Source of the DNA: Blastococcus sp. LR1
GTDB taxonomy: Bacteria > Actinomycetota > Actinomycetes > Mycobacteriales > Geodermatophilaceae
Reading direction: 5' to 3'
Assembly: GCF_020166105.1 (NCBI RefSeq)
Contig: NZ_JAIUJY010000002.1
Location: 744,001-808,000 of the forward strand
DNA length: 64,000 nt
Of this stretch, positions 46,680-55,910 are shown in pieces (position 1 is the first letter of the stretch; every line of letters starts with the position of its first letter). The position numbers and the translations under genes are program-made. The notes below the pieces were generated by a model that did not search any database, had not been told where the DNA came from, and was given only the letters and a program-made list of their open reading frames with translations.

Positions 46680-47627
46680 TCAGAGGTCGCCGGCGCGCAG
46701 CCGGGCCAGCCACCCCTCGGCCTCGGCGAACGCGGCGTCGGCCGACTCCGCGGGCACCGGCCGGTTCTCCCGGTCGTCGGCGCGCGGATAGGAGCCGAGG
46801 AACCGGACGTCGTCGCAGATCCGGTGCAGCGCAGCCAGCGCCTCCCCCACCCGCGGTTCGGCGACGTGGCCCTCGCAGTCCATCGAGAAGGAGTAGACCC
46901 CGAGGCGCTGCCGGGTGGGCCGCGACTCGATGCGGGTCAGGCTGATGTCGCGGACGGCGAACTCGCGCAGCAGGTCGAGCAGGGCGCCGGTGCGGTCCCC
47001 CACGACGGCGACCAGCGACGTCTTGTCGTTGCCGGTGGGCGCGGGCAGCGGGCCGGGGCGCTCGACGACCACGAACCGGGTGACGGCGCCGGCGTTGTCG
47101 GCGACGTCGTCGACCAGGCAGTCCAGCCCGTAGCGCGCGGCCGCGATCGCCGCACACACCGCCGCGTCCACCTCGCCCGCGGCCACCGCCGCCGCGGCCG
47201 CCGCCGTCGACGTCATCGGCAGCGGGGGGACGTCGGGCAGCAGCTCGGCCAGCCGCCGGCCGGTCTGGGCCAGCGCGTGCGGATGGCTGCCCAGCGTGCG
47301 GACGTCGGACAACGCCGTCCCCGGCCGGACCGCGAGCACGAACGCGACCTCGAGGAAGACCTCGCGGGTGATGACGAGGGGCTCGCCGTCGGCCAGCCCG
47401 TCCATCGTGGCGGGCACCGAGCCCTCGACCGAGTTCTCCAGCGGGACGAGCGCGGCGTCGGCCTCACCCGACCGGACGGCGGCCAGCGCCGCGGCCACAC
47501 TCGGCCGGGGGGAACGGACTCCCTCGGTCGACGTAATCGCCCTGCTCAGAGCCGCTTCGGCGAAGGTACCCTCGGGCCCGAGATAGACGAACCGCGTCGG
47601 AGACGTGCTGGGTGGCTTCCCGGGCAT
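46680..47627 (-). CDS. pheA: Prephenate dehydratase
   Basis: 315 aa. The PDT domain starts YLGPEGTFAEAALS and contains PLENSVEGSVP and the catalytic TRF motif (GAVTRFVVVE). A C-terminal ACT domain (about 205-290) carries the Phe-binding ESRPTRQRLGVYSF, so feedback inhibition by phenylalanine is expected. Converts prephenate to phenylpyruvate. ATG at 47627 with TACCCT six bases before it (leaderless form). Standalone PDT, as in mycobacteria. Confidence 0.92.
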   Translation of the reverse strand: MPGKPPSTSPTRFVYLGPEGTFAEAALSRAITSTEGVRSPRPSVAAALAAVRSGEADAALVPLENSVEGSVPATMDGLADGEPLVITREVFLEVAFVLAVRPGTALSDVRTLGSHPHALAQTGRRLAELLPDVPPLPMTSTAAAAAAVAAGEVDAAVCAAIAAARYGLDCLVDDVADNAGAVTRFVVVERPGPLPAPTGNDKTSLVAVVGDRTGALLDLLREFAVRDISLTRIESRPTRQRLGVYSFSMDCEGHVAEPRVGEALAALHRICDDVRFLGSYPRADDRENRPVPAESADAAFAEAEGWLARLRAGDL

Positions 47628-47737
47628 CCGACGAGGGTAGTGCGCACGGGACGAGGCGCACGCCCCACCCGGCAGACCGACCTCGACACCGGCACATCCG
47701 GCCAGAATCGGCCGCCGACCCGCGAGTGGAGGAGCAG

Positions 47738-49423
47738 GTGACCACCGGCCCGGCCCGCGTCGCCCCTGGCGTCCTCCAAGCCGCGCTCTGGCGTCTGCTC
47801 GACCTGAGCGACGCCGAGGACGCGGGCCCGTTCGTGGACCTGCTCGACGAGTCCGACGCCGCCTTCGCCGACGCCGACGAGCCCGCCTGGACGGCATGGC
47901 GGCACGCGCTGGCCGCCCGGCGCGCCCAGCTCGTCGGCGACCACGACGTCGCCGCCGACGAGGTGGCCGCCGCCCGCGACCTGCTCGACCGCTGCCCGGT
48001 GTCCTCGGAGACGGCGCTGCTGATGGCGTACCTCGCCCACGTCGAGGTGACCGCCGACCACCTCGACCACGCCATGCTGCTGGCCGTCGACGCCAGCCTG
48101 CTCACCGACGGCCAGGCCGCCCAGCCCTCCCGGGCGCTGCTCCAGGCGCACCGCTGGCTGTCGCTCACGCTCTCCGGGCTGGACCTGGAGGAGCTGGCGG
48201 TCGCCCACGCCGCCCTCGGCCACCAGGTCGCCGCCGCGCTCCCCGATGTCACCGACCACGGGCGGCTGCTGCTGCTCTCGGCCCGTCAGCACGTGGAGCT
48301 CGCCCAGACGCTGCGCCGACGCGGCGACTCCGAGCGCGCCCAGGAGCTCGCCGGCGAGGCGCTCGTCCGCGCCTCGGCGGCCCGCGAGCTGGACTGGGAG
48401 CCGGAGCAGACCGAGGCCGACCTGCTCGACGTCGTCCAGGCGTGGGCGCTCATGTGCAGCGGCGACCTCGACGACGCGCTCGGCCCGCTGCGCCGCGTCC
48501 GCCGGTCCGTGCAGCGCGAGGCCGGGGTCTGGCTGCGCGGCTACACCGACCTCGTCCTCGCGCGGCTGCTGACCGCCGTGGCCAAGCGGGACGACGACGA
48601 CCTGCTCGCCGAGGAGGCGATCGACCTGCTGGTCGACGCCTCCGGCGCGTTCGCCGCGACCGGTGACCGCCGCCGGTACCGGCAGACCCTGCTCGAGCTC
48701 GGCCAGGACTACGCCGACCTGGGCCGGCCCGCCGAGGCGCTGCACTGGCTCGAGGCCTACCGCGCCGACACCGGCCGCGCACACACCCGGGGCCGGGAGA
48801 TGTGGGCGGAGATGTTCGTCCGCCGCAGCCGGCTGCGCGAGGCCGAGCGCCAGGCGGCCGTGCTGCGCCGGCACGCCCTGGAGGACCCGCTCACCGGGCT
48901 CGGCAACCGTCGCAGCGCCGAGCGCCGGCTGGGCGCGCTCAAGCTGGGGCAGGAACCGCTGTCGCTGGCCGTCGTCGACGTCGACCGGTTCAAGGAGGTC
49001 AACGACGAGGCCTCGCACACCCAGGGCGACGCCGTGCTGCGGCGGGTGGCCGACCTGCTCCGCGAGCACAGCCGCAACGGCGACGAGGTGTACCGCTGGG
49101 CCGGTGACGAGTTCCTCGTCGTGCTGCCCACCGCCGCCGAGGCCCAGGCCATGGTGATCATGGAGCGGCTCCGGGCAGCCGTCGCCGAGGCGGACTGGAG
49201 CGATCTGGCGATCTCCGATCCGGTCACCGTCAGCATCGGCGTCGCCACCGCACCGGCCGTCCCGGAGGGCCAGCCCAGCCCGTTCGTCGGCTGGCGGGCG
49301 CTCTTCGACTCCGCGGATCTGCACCTGTTCTCCGCCAAGCGCGGCGGCCGGAACCGGGTGCGCGCCCACGCTCCTCCGGACGTCGGCCCCCCGGCCGGCC
49401 TGCGCCGGGGAGAGAGCGCGTGA
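47738..49423 (+). CDS. TPR-like/GGDEF diguanylate cyclase
   Basis: 561 aa cytoplasmic protein. Residues 1-370 are entirely alpha-helical with repeating Ala/Leu-rich helices resembling a TPR-like array; about 385-540 form a GGDEF domain. The active-site motif reads AGDEF (455-459), with Ala for the first Gly, and an RxxD inhibitory site (RNGD, 446-449) sits five residues before it. The metal/catalytic DEF is intact and RF-K-VND is present, so cyclase activity is plausible. GTG at 47738 has GGAGGAG upstream. It is the first gene of a coupled pair with the GGDEF-LarB fusion. Divergent from pheA. Confidence 0.86.
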   Translation: MTTGPARVAPGVLQAALWRLLDLSDAEDAGPFVDLLDESDAAFADADEPAWTAWRHALAARRAQLVGDHDVAADEVAAARDLLDRCPVSSETALLMAYLAHVEVTADHLDHAMLLAVDASLLTDGQAAQPSRALLQAHRWLSLTLSGLDLEELAVAHAALGHQVAAALPDVTDHGRLLLLSARQHVELAQTLRRRGDSERAQELAGEALVRASAARELDWEPEQTEADLLDVVQAWALMCSGDLDDALGPLRRVRRSVQREAGVWLRGYTDLVLARLLTAVAKRDDDDLLAEEAIDLLVDASGAFAATGDRRRYRQTLLELGQDYADLGRPAEALHWLEAYRADTGRAHTRGREMWAEMFVRRSRLREAERQAAVLRRHALEDPLTGLGNRRSAERRLGALKLGQEPLSLAVVDVDRFKEVNDEASHTQGDAVLRRVADLLREHSRNGDEVYRWAGDEFLVVLPTAAEAQAMVIMERLRAAVAEADWSDLAISDPVTVSIGVATAPAVPEGQPSPFVGWRALFDSADLHLFSAKRGGRNRVRAHAPPDVGPPAGLRRGESA

Positions 49424-52329
49424 CCTTCCCGAACGCCTGGGACGGGAGGGACGAGACGGACGGGGGACGGCGCGTTCCGGGATCGGTTCTCGACACTGTC
49501 GGTACCGACATGCACAGTGCCCTCGTGCCACCGGGAGCCCTGCATCAGCGGGTCACCGCCGCCCTGAGCAACTGGCAGCTCGACGACGCCGAGCAGCTGC
49601 TGTCGGGGGTGGAGCGGGATCCGTCGCCCTACGTCGCAGCCGTTCCGGCCGCCGACGCGATGGACGACGCCCCGAACTCCCTGGGCCGGGCCTGGGCCGA
49701 CACGCTGCGGGCGGAGCTGCTGGTCCGCAGGCTGCGGCTGGCCGGCTTCACCCTGGTCGGCGAGCCGGTGCCCTCGGACTCCCCCGCCGAGCCCGCCCTC
49801 GACCTGCACGCCGGCGTGGCGGGGCTGCTCGACGGCTCTCCCGCCGAGACCGACCCGCGGTCGGAGTCGGCGTCCCGTGCGGCGCTGGCCATCGCCCTCG
49901 TCCGCTCGGCCAAGGCTGCCTTCGACGCCGCCGACGACCACCTGCAGCGCGCCGCCGGGCTCGCCCGCCACGCGCGCATCGAGCTGCTCTCCCGGCGCAT
50001 CGACGCCGCGATGGACGAGGCCGTGGAGGCCGCGAGCCTGCTCGACCCGACCCTTCCGCCGAGCGTCCTGCTGATCGACACGCTCACCACCCTGGCCGGC
50101 GTCCTCGCCGACCTGGAGCTCATGCCGCTGGCGCTGGACTACCAGCGGCGGGCGCACGAGACCGCGCAGGCCGCCGCGGCGGACCCGGCGCTCCTGGAGC
50201 CCGACACCGCCGACCCCGACGTGCTGGTGGCGGTGGCCGCGACCCGGCTGGGCGAGCTGTGCGCGGAGCTCGGCGAGGGGCTGCTCGACGACGGCGCCCC
50301 CGAGTCGGCCGCGCCGTACTTCGCCGAGGCCCGCCAGCTGGCCGAGCAGGCCCTCGTGCAGCTCCCTCCCGACGCTCCCGGCATCGTGCCGGCGCAGATC
50401 GTGCACGGCTGGGCACTCGTCGGAATGGGCGAGCAGGCAGCTGCCGTCGGCCCGCTCCGTGCCGCCGTCCGGCTGTCCTGCGGCGCCGGCGACCGGGCCC
50501 GGCTCGCCTCGGCGCAGCTCGCGCTCGGCCGCGCACTGCGTCGCCAGGGCGACGGCCGCGCCGCCGACGAGCACCTGGTCGCCGCCCTCGACCTCTCCAC
50601 CGAGCACGGGCTGCCGCGCGTGCGCCGCGCCGCCCTGCGCGAGCTGTGCACGCTGCACGCGGACCTGAACGACGCCGAGCGGGCGCTCCCCTACCTGCAG
50701 GCCTACCTCACCGACGAGCTGGACCGGGTCGACGAGCGCCGCACCCGCTGGGTCGAGCTGTTCGGGCGCCGCAAGAGCCTGCTGGAGACCGAGCGCGCCG
50801 CCGGGCAGCTGCGCCGCCAGGCCTACGAGGACCCGCTCACCCACCTGCCCAACCGCCGCTACGCCGAGGCCCGCCTGGACGGTCTGCTGGCCGCCGGCGA
50901 CGTCCCGGCCCTCGCCGTGGTCGACGTCGACAGGTTCAAGTCGATCAACGACGCCATCGGGCACCCCGGTGGCGACGCCGTGCTGCGCGTCGTCGGCGAG
51001 CTGCTCGTGGCCGGCGTGCGCGACACCGACGAGGTGTGCCGCTGGGCCGGCGACGAGTTCGTGATCCTGCTGCCGGAGACGACCTCCGAGCAGGCCGAGC
51101 GCGCTCTGGAGCGCATCCGCGCCTCGGTCGTCGGCTATCCCTGGTCGGAGCTCGGCCTCGAGCTGCCGGTCACGATCAGCGCGGGCATCGCCTCGGCGAC
51201 CCGAGGTGATGACCGGAAGACCCTCTTCGCGGCCGCCGACGGCGTCCTCTACGACGCCAAGCGCAGCGGGCGCGACCGGGTGGTGCGGCTGTCCGCTCTC
51301 ACCCAGACCCGCGCGGCGGCCGGCCCGCTGGACGCCTCCTTCGGCCCCGCAGCGGGTGACGACGTCGCTCCCGCGACCGAGCCGGGCACGCTGACCTCGG
51401 CGCCCCCCTCCCCCCTCGACGCCGCGCTCCGTGCCGTCACGGCCGTCCGCGACGAGGAGTCCGGCTTCGCCGCGCTGCTCGACCGGCCGTATCCCCCGCT
51501 GGGCACCGACCGTCCCACCGAGCCCCTGCTCGGCCCGCTGCCGACGACGTCCGCGCCCGAGACCATCGACGCCGTGGTGGTCGACGACACCGTGGTGGAG
51601 CAGCCCGCCGTCGAGAACACCGTCGTCGAGGACGCCGCCATCGAGGACCCGCTCGTCGACGACGCCGAGCCGGTGGTGGTGGACGAGGTCGGGCCCGCAG
51701 TCCCCGGCGCGGTGGAGACCGACGTGGTGTGGGCCCAGGGCCGCAGCACCGAGCAGGTCCTGACGCTGGTCCGCGAGGCACGTCGGGAGCACCCCGACCG
51801 CCCCGTGCTGGTGCTCCGGGCCGTCCCCGAGACCCTGGTCGCCCTCGCGACCGAGCACGGCTCCGCCACGACCATGGACGCCGCCGCCTCGGCCGCCGCG
51901 ATCGGCACCGTGCCCGAGCCCGCCGGCCGGGTGACGGTGCTGTGCAGCGGTGGCGCCGACACGCCTGTCGCCGCCGAGGCGGCCTTCGTGGCCCGGGTGG
52001 CCGGCACCGAGGTCGTCCGCATCGACGACGTCGCCGGCAGCCGGACGCGCTCCCTGCTGACCGACCGCACGATCTTCGACGACACCGACTGCCTCGTGGT
52101 GGTCGCCGGCATGGAGGCCTCGCTGGCCACGATGATCGGCTCGCTCACCGACGTCCCGGTGGTCGCGGTGCCGACCTCCACCGGCCAGCCCAGCGCCTTC
52201 GGTGGGCTCGGCGCGCTGATGACCATGCTGACCGCGGCGACGCCCGGCATGACGGTGAGCAACATCGACAACGGGTACTCGGCCGGCGTCTTCGCCGCCC
52301 GCGTCGCCCGCCGCAGCTCGCGCCGCTAG
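49420..52329 (+). CDS. TPR-like/GGDEF diguanylate cyclase fused to a LarB-like domain
   Basis: 969 aa in one continuous frame. Residues 30-465 form a helical TPR-like array; 468-624 a GGDEF domain with AGDEF (543-547) and I-site RDTD (534-537), like the gene upstream; 625-765 an acidic, Pro/Val-rich linker with repeated VxxDxxVEQPxV patterns; 766-963 a LarB-like domain (VVWAQGRSTEQV, SGGADTPVAAEA, VVVAGMEASL, AVPTSTG, SAFGGLGAL, NIDNG). LarB carboxylates and hydrolyses nicotinic acid adenine dinucleotide for the nickel-pincer cofactor. The segment where I recall a catalytic Cys (LNSCA-G) reads LTAATPG. The GTG at 49420 overlaps the previous stop (GTGA). An ATG at 49510 is possible. Role unknown; c-di-GMP output gated by a lar-type ligand is my inference. 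Confidence 0.83.
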   Translation: MTFPNAWDGRDETDGGRRVPGSVLDTVGTDMHSALVPPGALHQRVTAALSNWQLDDAEQLLSGVERDPSPYVAAVPAADAMDDAPNSLGRAWADTLRAELLVRRLRLAGFTLVGEPVPSDSPAEPALDLHAGVAGLLDGSPAETDPRSESASRAALAIALVRSAKAAFDAADDHLQRAAGLARHARIELLSRRIDAAMDEAVEAASLLDPTLPPSVLLIDTLTTLAGVLADLELMPLALDYQRRAHETAQAAAADPALLEPDTADPDVLVAVAATRLGELCAELGEGLLDDGAPESAAPYFAEARQLAEQALVQLPPDAPGIVPAQIVHGWALVGMGEQAAAVGPLRAAVRLSCGAGDRARLASAQLALGRALRRQGDGRAADEHLVAALDLSTEHGLPRVRRAALRELCTLHADLNDAERALPYLQAYLTDELDRVDERRTRWVELFGRRKSLLETERAAGQLRRQAYEDPLTHLPNRRYAEARLDGLLAAGDVPALAVVDVDRFKSINDAIGHPGGDAVLRVVGELLVAGVRDTDEVCRWAGDEFVILLPETTSEQAERALERIRASVVGYPWSELGLELPVTISAGIASATRGDDRKTLFAAADGVLYDAKRSGRDRVVRLSALTQTRAAAGPLDASFGPAAGDDVAPATEPGTLTSAPPSPLDAALRAVTAVRDEESGFAALLDRPYPPLGTDRPTEPLLGPLPTTSAPETIDAVVVDDTVVEQPAVENTVVEDAAIEDPLVDDAEPVVVDEVGPAVPGAVETDVVWAQGRSTEQVLTLVREARREHPDRPVLVLRAVPETLVALATEHGSATTMDAAASAAAIGTVPEPAGRVTVLCSGGADTPVAAEAAFVARVAGTEVVRIDDVAGSRTRSLLTDRTIFDDTDCLVVVAGMEASLATMIGSLTDVPVVAVPTSTGQPSAFGGLGALMTMLTAATPGMTVSNIDNGYSAGVFAARVARRSSRR
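51715..52308 (+). other. LarB-like (AIR carboxylase-type) domain in the cyclase fusion
   Basis: Codons 766-963 of the fusion. Glycine-rich and acidic motifs of LarB are conserved, including the terminal NIDNGYSAG, but codon 940 (52237-52239) encodes Ala where family members I remember have Cys. The domain follows an acidic linker, as if appended to a complete cyclase. Confidence 0.75.
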
Positions 52330-53174
52330 ACCGAGAAGCGCACCGTCTGCCCCGGCTGCAGCTGGGCGCAGCGATCCACGTCGCTCCTCCGCGGGTCGTC
52401 GCGCACGTACCCGATCACCGGATAGCCGCCGGTGACCGGCGAGTCGGCCAGGAACAGCACCGGAAGGCCTGACGGCGGCACCTGCAGGGCTCCGCGGACC
52501 ATCCCCTCGCTGGGCAGCTCCCCGGTGCGCACCCGGTCGATCGGCTCGCCGTCCAGGCGCAGACCGACGCGGTTGCTCTCGCTGGTCACCTGCCACTGCT
52601 GGCCGACGAGCCGCGCCCACCCGGCGTCGCCGAACCAGTCCGCGCGCGGGCCCGGCAGCACCCGCACCGTCACTCCACCTCCCGGCGGGTCCGGCACCGG
52701 GGCCAGGTCGACGTCGGGCAGGGGCAGGGATGCGGCTCCGACCGGCAGCACGTCGCCGTCGTGGACGACGGGCGGGCCGAGCCCGGAGAGGACGTCGGTG
52801 GCCCGCGAGCCGAGCACCGCGGGCACGTCGATGCCACCGCGCACACCGAGATAGGTGCGCAGGCCGCTGACCGGGGCGCCGAGCCGCAGCAGCTCGCCGG
52901 CCCGCAGCCGCACCGGGGCGTTGTGCGCCGTCGCCCCGGCGCACCGGGCGCCGGTGGTCACCACGGTCAGGTCGGCTTCGGCCCGCACCGCCAGGCCGCC
53001 GTAGGTCACCTCGAGGACGGCGGCGTCGGCCGCGTTGCCGACCAGACGGTTGGCCAGCGCGGCCGAGCCCCGGTCACAGGCGCCGGAGCGGCCGATGCCC
53101 AGCGCGGCCTGCCCGATCCGGCCGGTGTCCTGCACGGTGGTCAGCGGCCCGGCGGCGAGCACTGTCAGCGTCAT
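52326..53174 (-). CDS. pxpC: 5-oxoprolinase subunit PxpC (KipA-like)
   Basis: 282 aa biotin-dependent-carboxylase-like domain (KipA/urea amidolyase C-terminal type): LTVLAAGPLTTVQDTGRIG, GRSGACDRGSAALANRLVGN, YLGVRGGI and SNRVGLRLDGEPI. With PxpA and PxpB it forms the ATP-dependent 5-oxoprolinase that opens 5-oxoproline to glutamate. The ATG at 53174 overlaps the pxpB stop (ATGA). The stop shares its bases with the stop of the convergent cyclase fusion (CTAG). Confidence 0.87.
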   Translation of the reverse strand: MTLTVLAAGPLTTVQDTGRIGQAALGIGRSGACDRGSAALANRLVGNAADAAVLEVTYGGLAVRAEADLTVVTTGARCAGATAHNAPVRLRAGELLRLGAPVSGLRTYLGVRGGIDVPAVLGSRATDVLSGLGPPVVHDGDVLPVGAASLPLPDVDLAPVPDPPGGGVTVRVLPGPRADWFGDAGWARLVGQQWQVTSESNRVGLRLDGEPIDRVRTGELPSEGMVRGALQVPPSGLPVLFLADSPVTGGYPVIGYVRDDPRRSDVDRCAQLQPGQTVRFSV

Positions 53175-53782
53175 CCGGCGTCCACGAAGCGCACGCGCAC
53201 CCCCGGCCGCAGCAGGGCCGCGGGCTCCCGGTCGAGGTCGAGGACGGCGACGTCGGTGCGGCCGATCAGCTGCCAGCCGCCGGGCGACTCCCGCGGATAG
53301 ACCCCGCTGAACTCCCCGGCCAGCGCGACGGAACCGGCCGGCACCCGCGTCCGCGGCGTCGACCGGCGCGGCACGTCCCAGTTCCCGCCGGGCTGGACGA
53401 GATAGCCGAAGCCCGGGGCGAAGCCGCCGAAGGCCACCGTCCACTCGGTCTGCGTGTGCCGGCGCACCACCTCGTCGGGCGGGACGTCGAGCAGCCCGGC
53501 CAGCTCGGCCAGGTCCTCGCCGTCGTAGCGCACCGGCAGCTCCACGACCTCGCCGGTGCCCGACGCGGACGGGCGCGGCGTCGTCCGCCGCACGGCCTCG
53601 CCGACGGCGTCCGCCGTGGTCACAGCCGGGTCGAAGGCGAGCAGCACCGTGCGCGCCGCGGGCACGACGTCGAGCACGCCGTCCGGAGACGCGTCGGCCA
53701 GGGCCGCGTAGAGCCCGAGCACCGCCGCCAGGTCGTCCAGCTCGACCAGGACGGCGGCACTGCCGCTCGGCAGGACCCGCAT
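53171..53782 (-). CDS. pxpB: 5-oxoprolinase subunit PxpB (KipI-like)
   Basis: 203 aa allophanate hydrolase subunit 1 type. [17 protein letters not shown] at the N-terminus, the conserved FGGFAPGFGYL and the PRRSTPRTRVPAGSVALAGEFSGVYPRESPGGW stretch (shown here only as landmarks around its Arg/Pro-rich core) define the family. Acts with PxpC and PxpA on 5-oxoproline. The ATG at 53782 shares its A with the pxpA stop codon (TGATG), indicating coupling. Confidence 0.87.
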   Translation of the reverse strand: MRVLPSGSAAVLVELDDLAAVLGLYAALADASPDGVLDVVPAARTVLLAFDPAVTTADAVGEAVRRTTPRPSASGTGEVVELPVRYDGEDLAELAGLLDVPPDEVVRRHTQTEWTVAFGGFAPGFGYLVQPGGNWDVPRRSTPRTRVPAGSVALAGEFSGVYPRESPGGWQLIGRTDVAVLDLDREPAALLRPGVRVRFVDAG

Positions 53783-54534
53783 CAGGGCACGAAGGGGCTG
53801 AGCTCGATGCCCGCCCCGGTGAGCGCCTCTCGGACCTGCCGGGCGATCTCCACCGCCCCCGGGGTGTCCCCGTGCACGCAGATCGACGCCGGCCGCAGGG
53901 TCAGCGAACCGCCCTCGACGTCCCGGATCGGCTCGCCGGTGGCCATCGCGACGCACCGGCGGGCGATCTCGGCCGGATCGTGCAGCACCGCGCCCGGCAG
54001 CCGGCGGGAGACGAGCGTGCCCTCGGGTGTGTAGGCCCGGTCGGCGAACGCCTCGTGCACGACCGTCAGCCCGGCGTCGGCCGCTCGCCGCAGCCAGGCG
54101 GAGCCCGGCAGGCCGAGCACCGGCAGCGTCGGGTCGTAGGCGACCACCGCCGCCACCACGGCCGCCGCCTGCTCCTCGTGCGCGACGATCGCGTTGTACA
54201 GCGCCCCGTGCGGCTTGAGGTAGCGCACCCGGTCCCCGGCGATGCGGGCGAACGCCTCCAGCGCGCCGAGCTGGTAGATGACGTCCTGGGTCAGCGCGGC
54301 CGGTTCGACGTCGATGAACCGGCGGCCGAAGCCCGGCAGGTCGCGGTAGCCCACCTGCGCCCCGATGGCGACGCCCGCCCCGACCGCGCGCTCGCAGACC
54401 CGCCGCATGATGACGGCGTCGCCGGCGTGGAAGCCGCAGGCGACGTTCGCGCTGGTGACCACCCCCAGCAGCGCGTCGTCGTCCCCGAGCGTCCACTGAC
54501 CGAAGCCCTCACCCAGATCGGAGTTCAGGTCCAC
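53782..54534 (-). CDS. pxpA: 5-oxoprolinase subunit PxpA (LamB/YcsF family)
   Basis: 250 aa. [20 protein letters not shown] and the following [12 protein letters not shown] are the LamB/YcsF signatures, with [10 protein letters not shown] and [12 protein letters not shown] later. Opens the 5-oxoproline ring together with PxpB/C. The start is the GTG at 54534 with GGGAGG upstream. It lies 14 nt downstream of an NRAMP-like gene, as in the Bacillus ycsF-ycsG cluster I recall, so this is one operon. Confidence 0.89.
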   Translation of the reverse strand: MDLNSDLGEGFGQWTLGDDDALLGVVTSANVACGFHAGDAVIMRRVCERAVGAGVAIGAQVGYRDLPGFGRRFIDVEPAALTQDVIYQLGALEAFARIAGDRVRYLKPHGALYNAIVAHEEQAAAVVAAVVAYDPTLPVLGLPGSAWLRRAADAGLTVVHEAFADRAYTPEGTLVSRRLPGAVLHDPAEIARRCVAMATGEPIRDVEGGSLTLRPASICVHGDTPGAVEIARQVREALTGAGIELSPFVP

Positions 54535-54548
54535 GCCGACAGCCTCCC

Positions 54549-55781
54549 TCAGGCGAACAGATCGATGACCGGCTGGATCGACCGCACGGCCAGGTACAGG
54601 GTCAGCAGCCACGCCGCCCAGCCGACTCCCAGCAACCAGCGCGGGTACCGGTATCCATTGAGCAGGTCCGACCGGAACGTCGCCACCCACAACAGGACGG
54701 CGATGCCGATCGGCAGCAGCAGGCCGTTGAAGGCGCCGGCGAAGACCAGCAGCGTGGTGGGCGCGGCGCCGATCAGCACGTAGGCCAGCGAGGTGACGGC
54801 GATGAACCCGACGACGAGCACCGTGCGGGTGCGGTCGCTGGTGCCGGTCCGGGAGGTCGCGAAGGACACCGAGGTGTAGCTCGCGCCGATGACGCTGGTG
54901 ATCGCCGCGGCCCAGAGGACGACGCCGAACACGCGCAGGCCCACCTCGCCGGCGGCCTGCTGGAACGCGGACGCCGCCTGGTTCTCGGCGCCGAGGTCCA
55001 CGCCGGCCGTGACCACACCGAGGATCGCGAGGAACAGCAGCACGCGCATCACGCCGGTGATCACGATGCCGGTGACCGACCCGCGGGTGATGCTCCGGAC
55101 GTGCTCCGGGCCGCTGACACCGGAGTCGAGCAGCCGGTGCGCGCCGGCGTAGACGATGTAGCCGCCGACCGTGCCGCCCACCAGCGTGGTGATGGCCAGG
55201 AAGTCGATCTCCTCGGGCAGGACGACGTTCTTCAGCGCCTCACCGACAGGGGGCCCGGAGGTGATCGCGATGTAGGCGGTGAGCGCGATCATCACCAATC
55301 CGAGGACGACGACGATCCGGTCGACCGCCACGCCCGCCTTCTTGCTGAGGAAGATGCCGATGGCGACGACGGCGGAGATCGCGCCGCCGATCTTCGGGTC
55401 CAGTCCGAGCATCGCGTCCAGGCCGAGCCCGGCGCCGCTCACGTTGCCGACGTTGAAGACCAGGCCACCCAGCACGAGCAGGCCGGCCATCACCCAGCCG
55501 AGGCCGGGGACCACGAGATTGCCCAGCTCCTGGGCGCGCCGGCCGCTGATGCCGATGACCCGCCACACGTTCAGCTGCAGGGCGATGTCGATGAGGATCG
55601 AGACGACGATCGCGAACGCGAACGCGGCGCCCAGCTGGACGGTGAAGGTCGTGGTCTGGGTGATGAAGCCGGGACCGATGGCCGAGGTGGCCATCAGGAA
55701 CATCGCGCCGAGCAGCGTCGAGCGGGTGCTGCTGGCGAGCCGGCCGCCGGGCCTGCCCTCGGTCGTGGGTTCGGATGCCAT
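54549..55781 (-). CDS. NRAMP-family transporter (YcsG-like)
   Basis: 410 aa with about 11 membrane helices. The first helix reads [15 protein letters not shown], where metal-transporting NRAMPs have DPGN, and I find no MPHN motif in the sixth; a [14 protein letters not shown] segment takes that region. Hence this clade probably does not carry Mn/Fe in the classical way. Its fixed association with pxpABC suggests uptake of 5-oxoproline or a related ligand, an inference. First gene of the minus-strand operon; divergent from larC. ATG at 55781. Confidence 0.83.
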   Translation of the reverse strand: MASEPTTEGRPGGRLASSTRSTLLGAMFLMATSAIGPGFITQTTTFTVQLGAAFAFAIVVSILIDIALQLNVWRVIGISGRRAQELGNLVVPGLGWVMAGLLVLGGLVFNVGNVSGAGLGLDAMLGLDPKIGGAISAVVAIGIFLSKKAGVAVDRIVVVLGLVMIALTAYIAITSGPPVGEALKNVVLPEEIDFLAITTLVGGTVGGYIVYAGAHRLLDSGVSGPEHVRSITRGSVTGIVITGVMRVLLFLAILGVVTAGVDLGAENQAASAFQQAAGEVGLRVFGVVLWAAAITSVIGASYTSVSFATSRTGTSDRTRTVLVVGFIAVTSLAYVLIGAAPTTLLVFAGAFNGLLLPIGIAVLLWVATFRSDLLNGYRYPRWLLGVGWAAWLLTLYLAVRSIQPVIDLFA

Positions 55782-55910
55782 GGCTGCTCCCCGGGTCGGT
55801 GGGGCCTGCCGTACCCGTTCTCGGGGACGATGCGCATCCCGCGGCGGGTTGATCGCCGCCGTCCGCGAGCGGTGAGCCATCCGGGGCTCGTGGACGGCTA
55901 CCGTCCGAGC

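Noticed and set aside
48757-49423. AGDEF motifs as evidence of inactive cyclases
   Set aside because: Only the first Gly is changed; the DEF residues, I-site and FK-VND segment are intact, so inactivity cannot be assumed.
48757-52944. Very long open frame on the minus strand opposite the cyclase genes
   Set aside because: Its translation is low-complexity, rich in Gly, Arg and Val, without any domain; it is the antisense shadow of GC-rich cyclase coding sequence.
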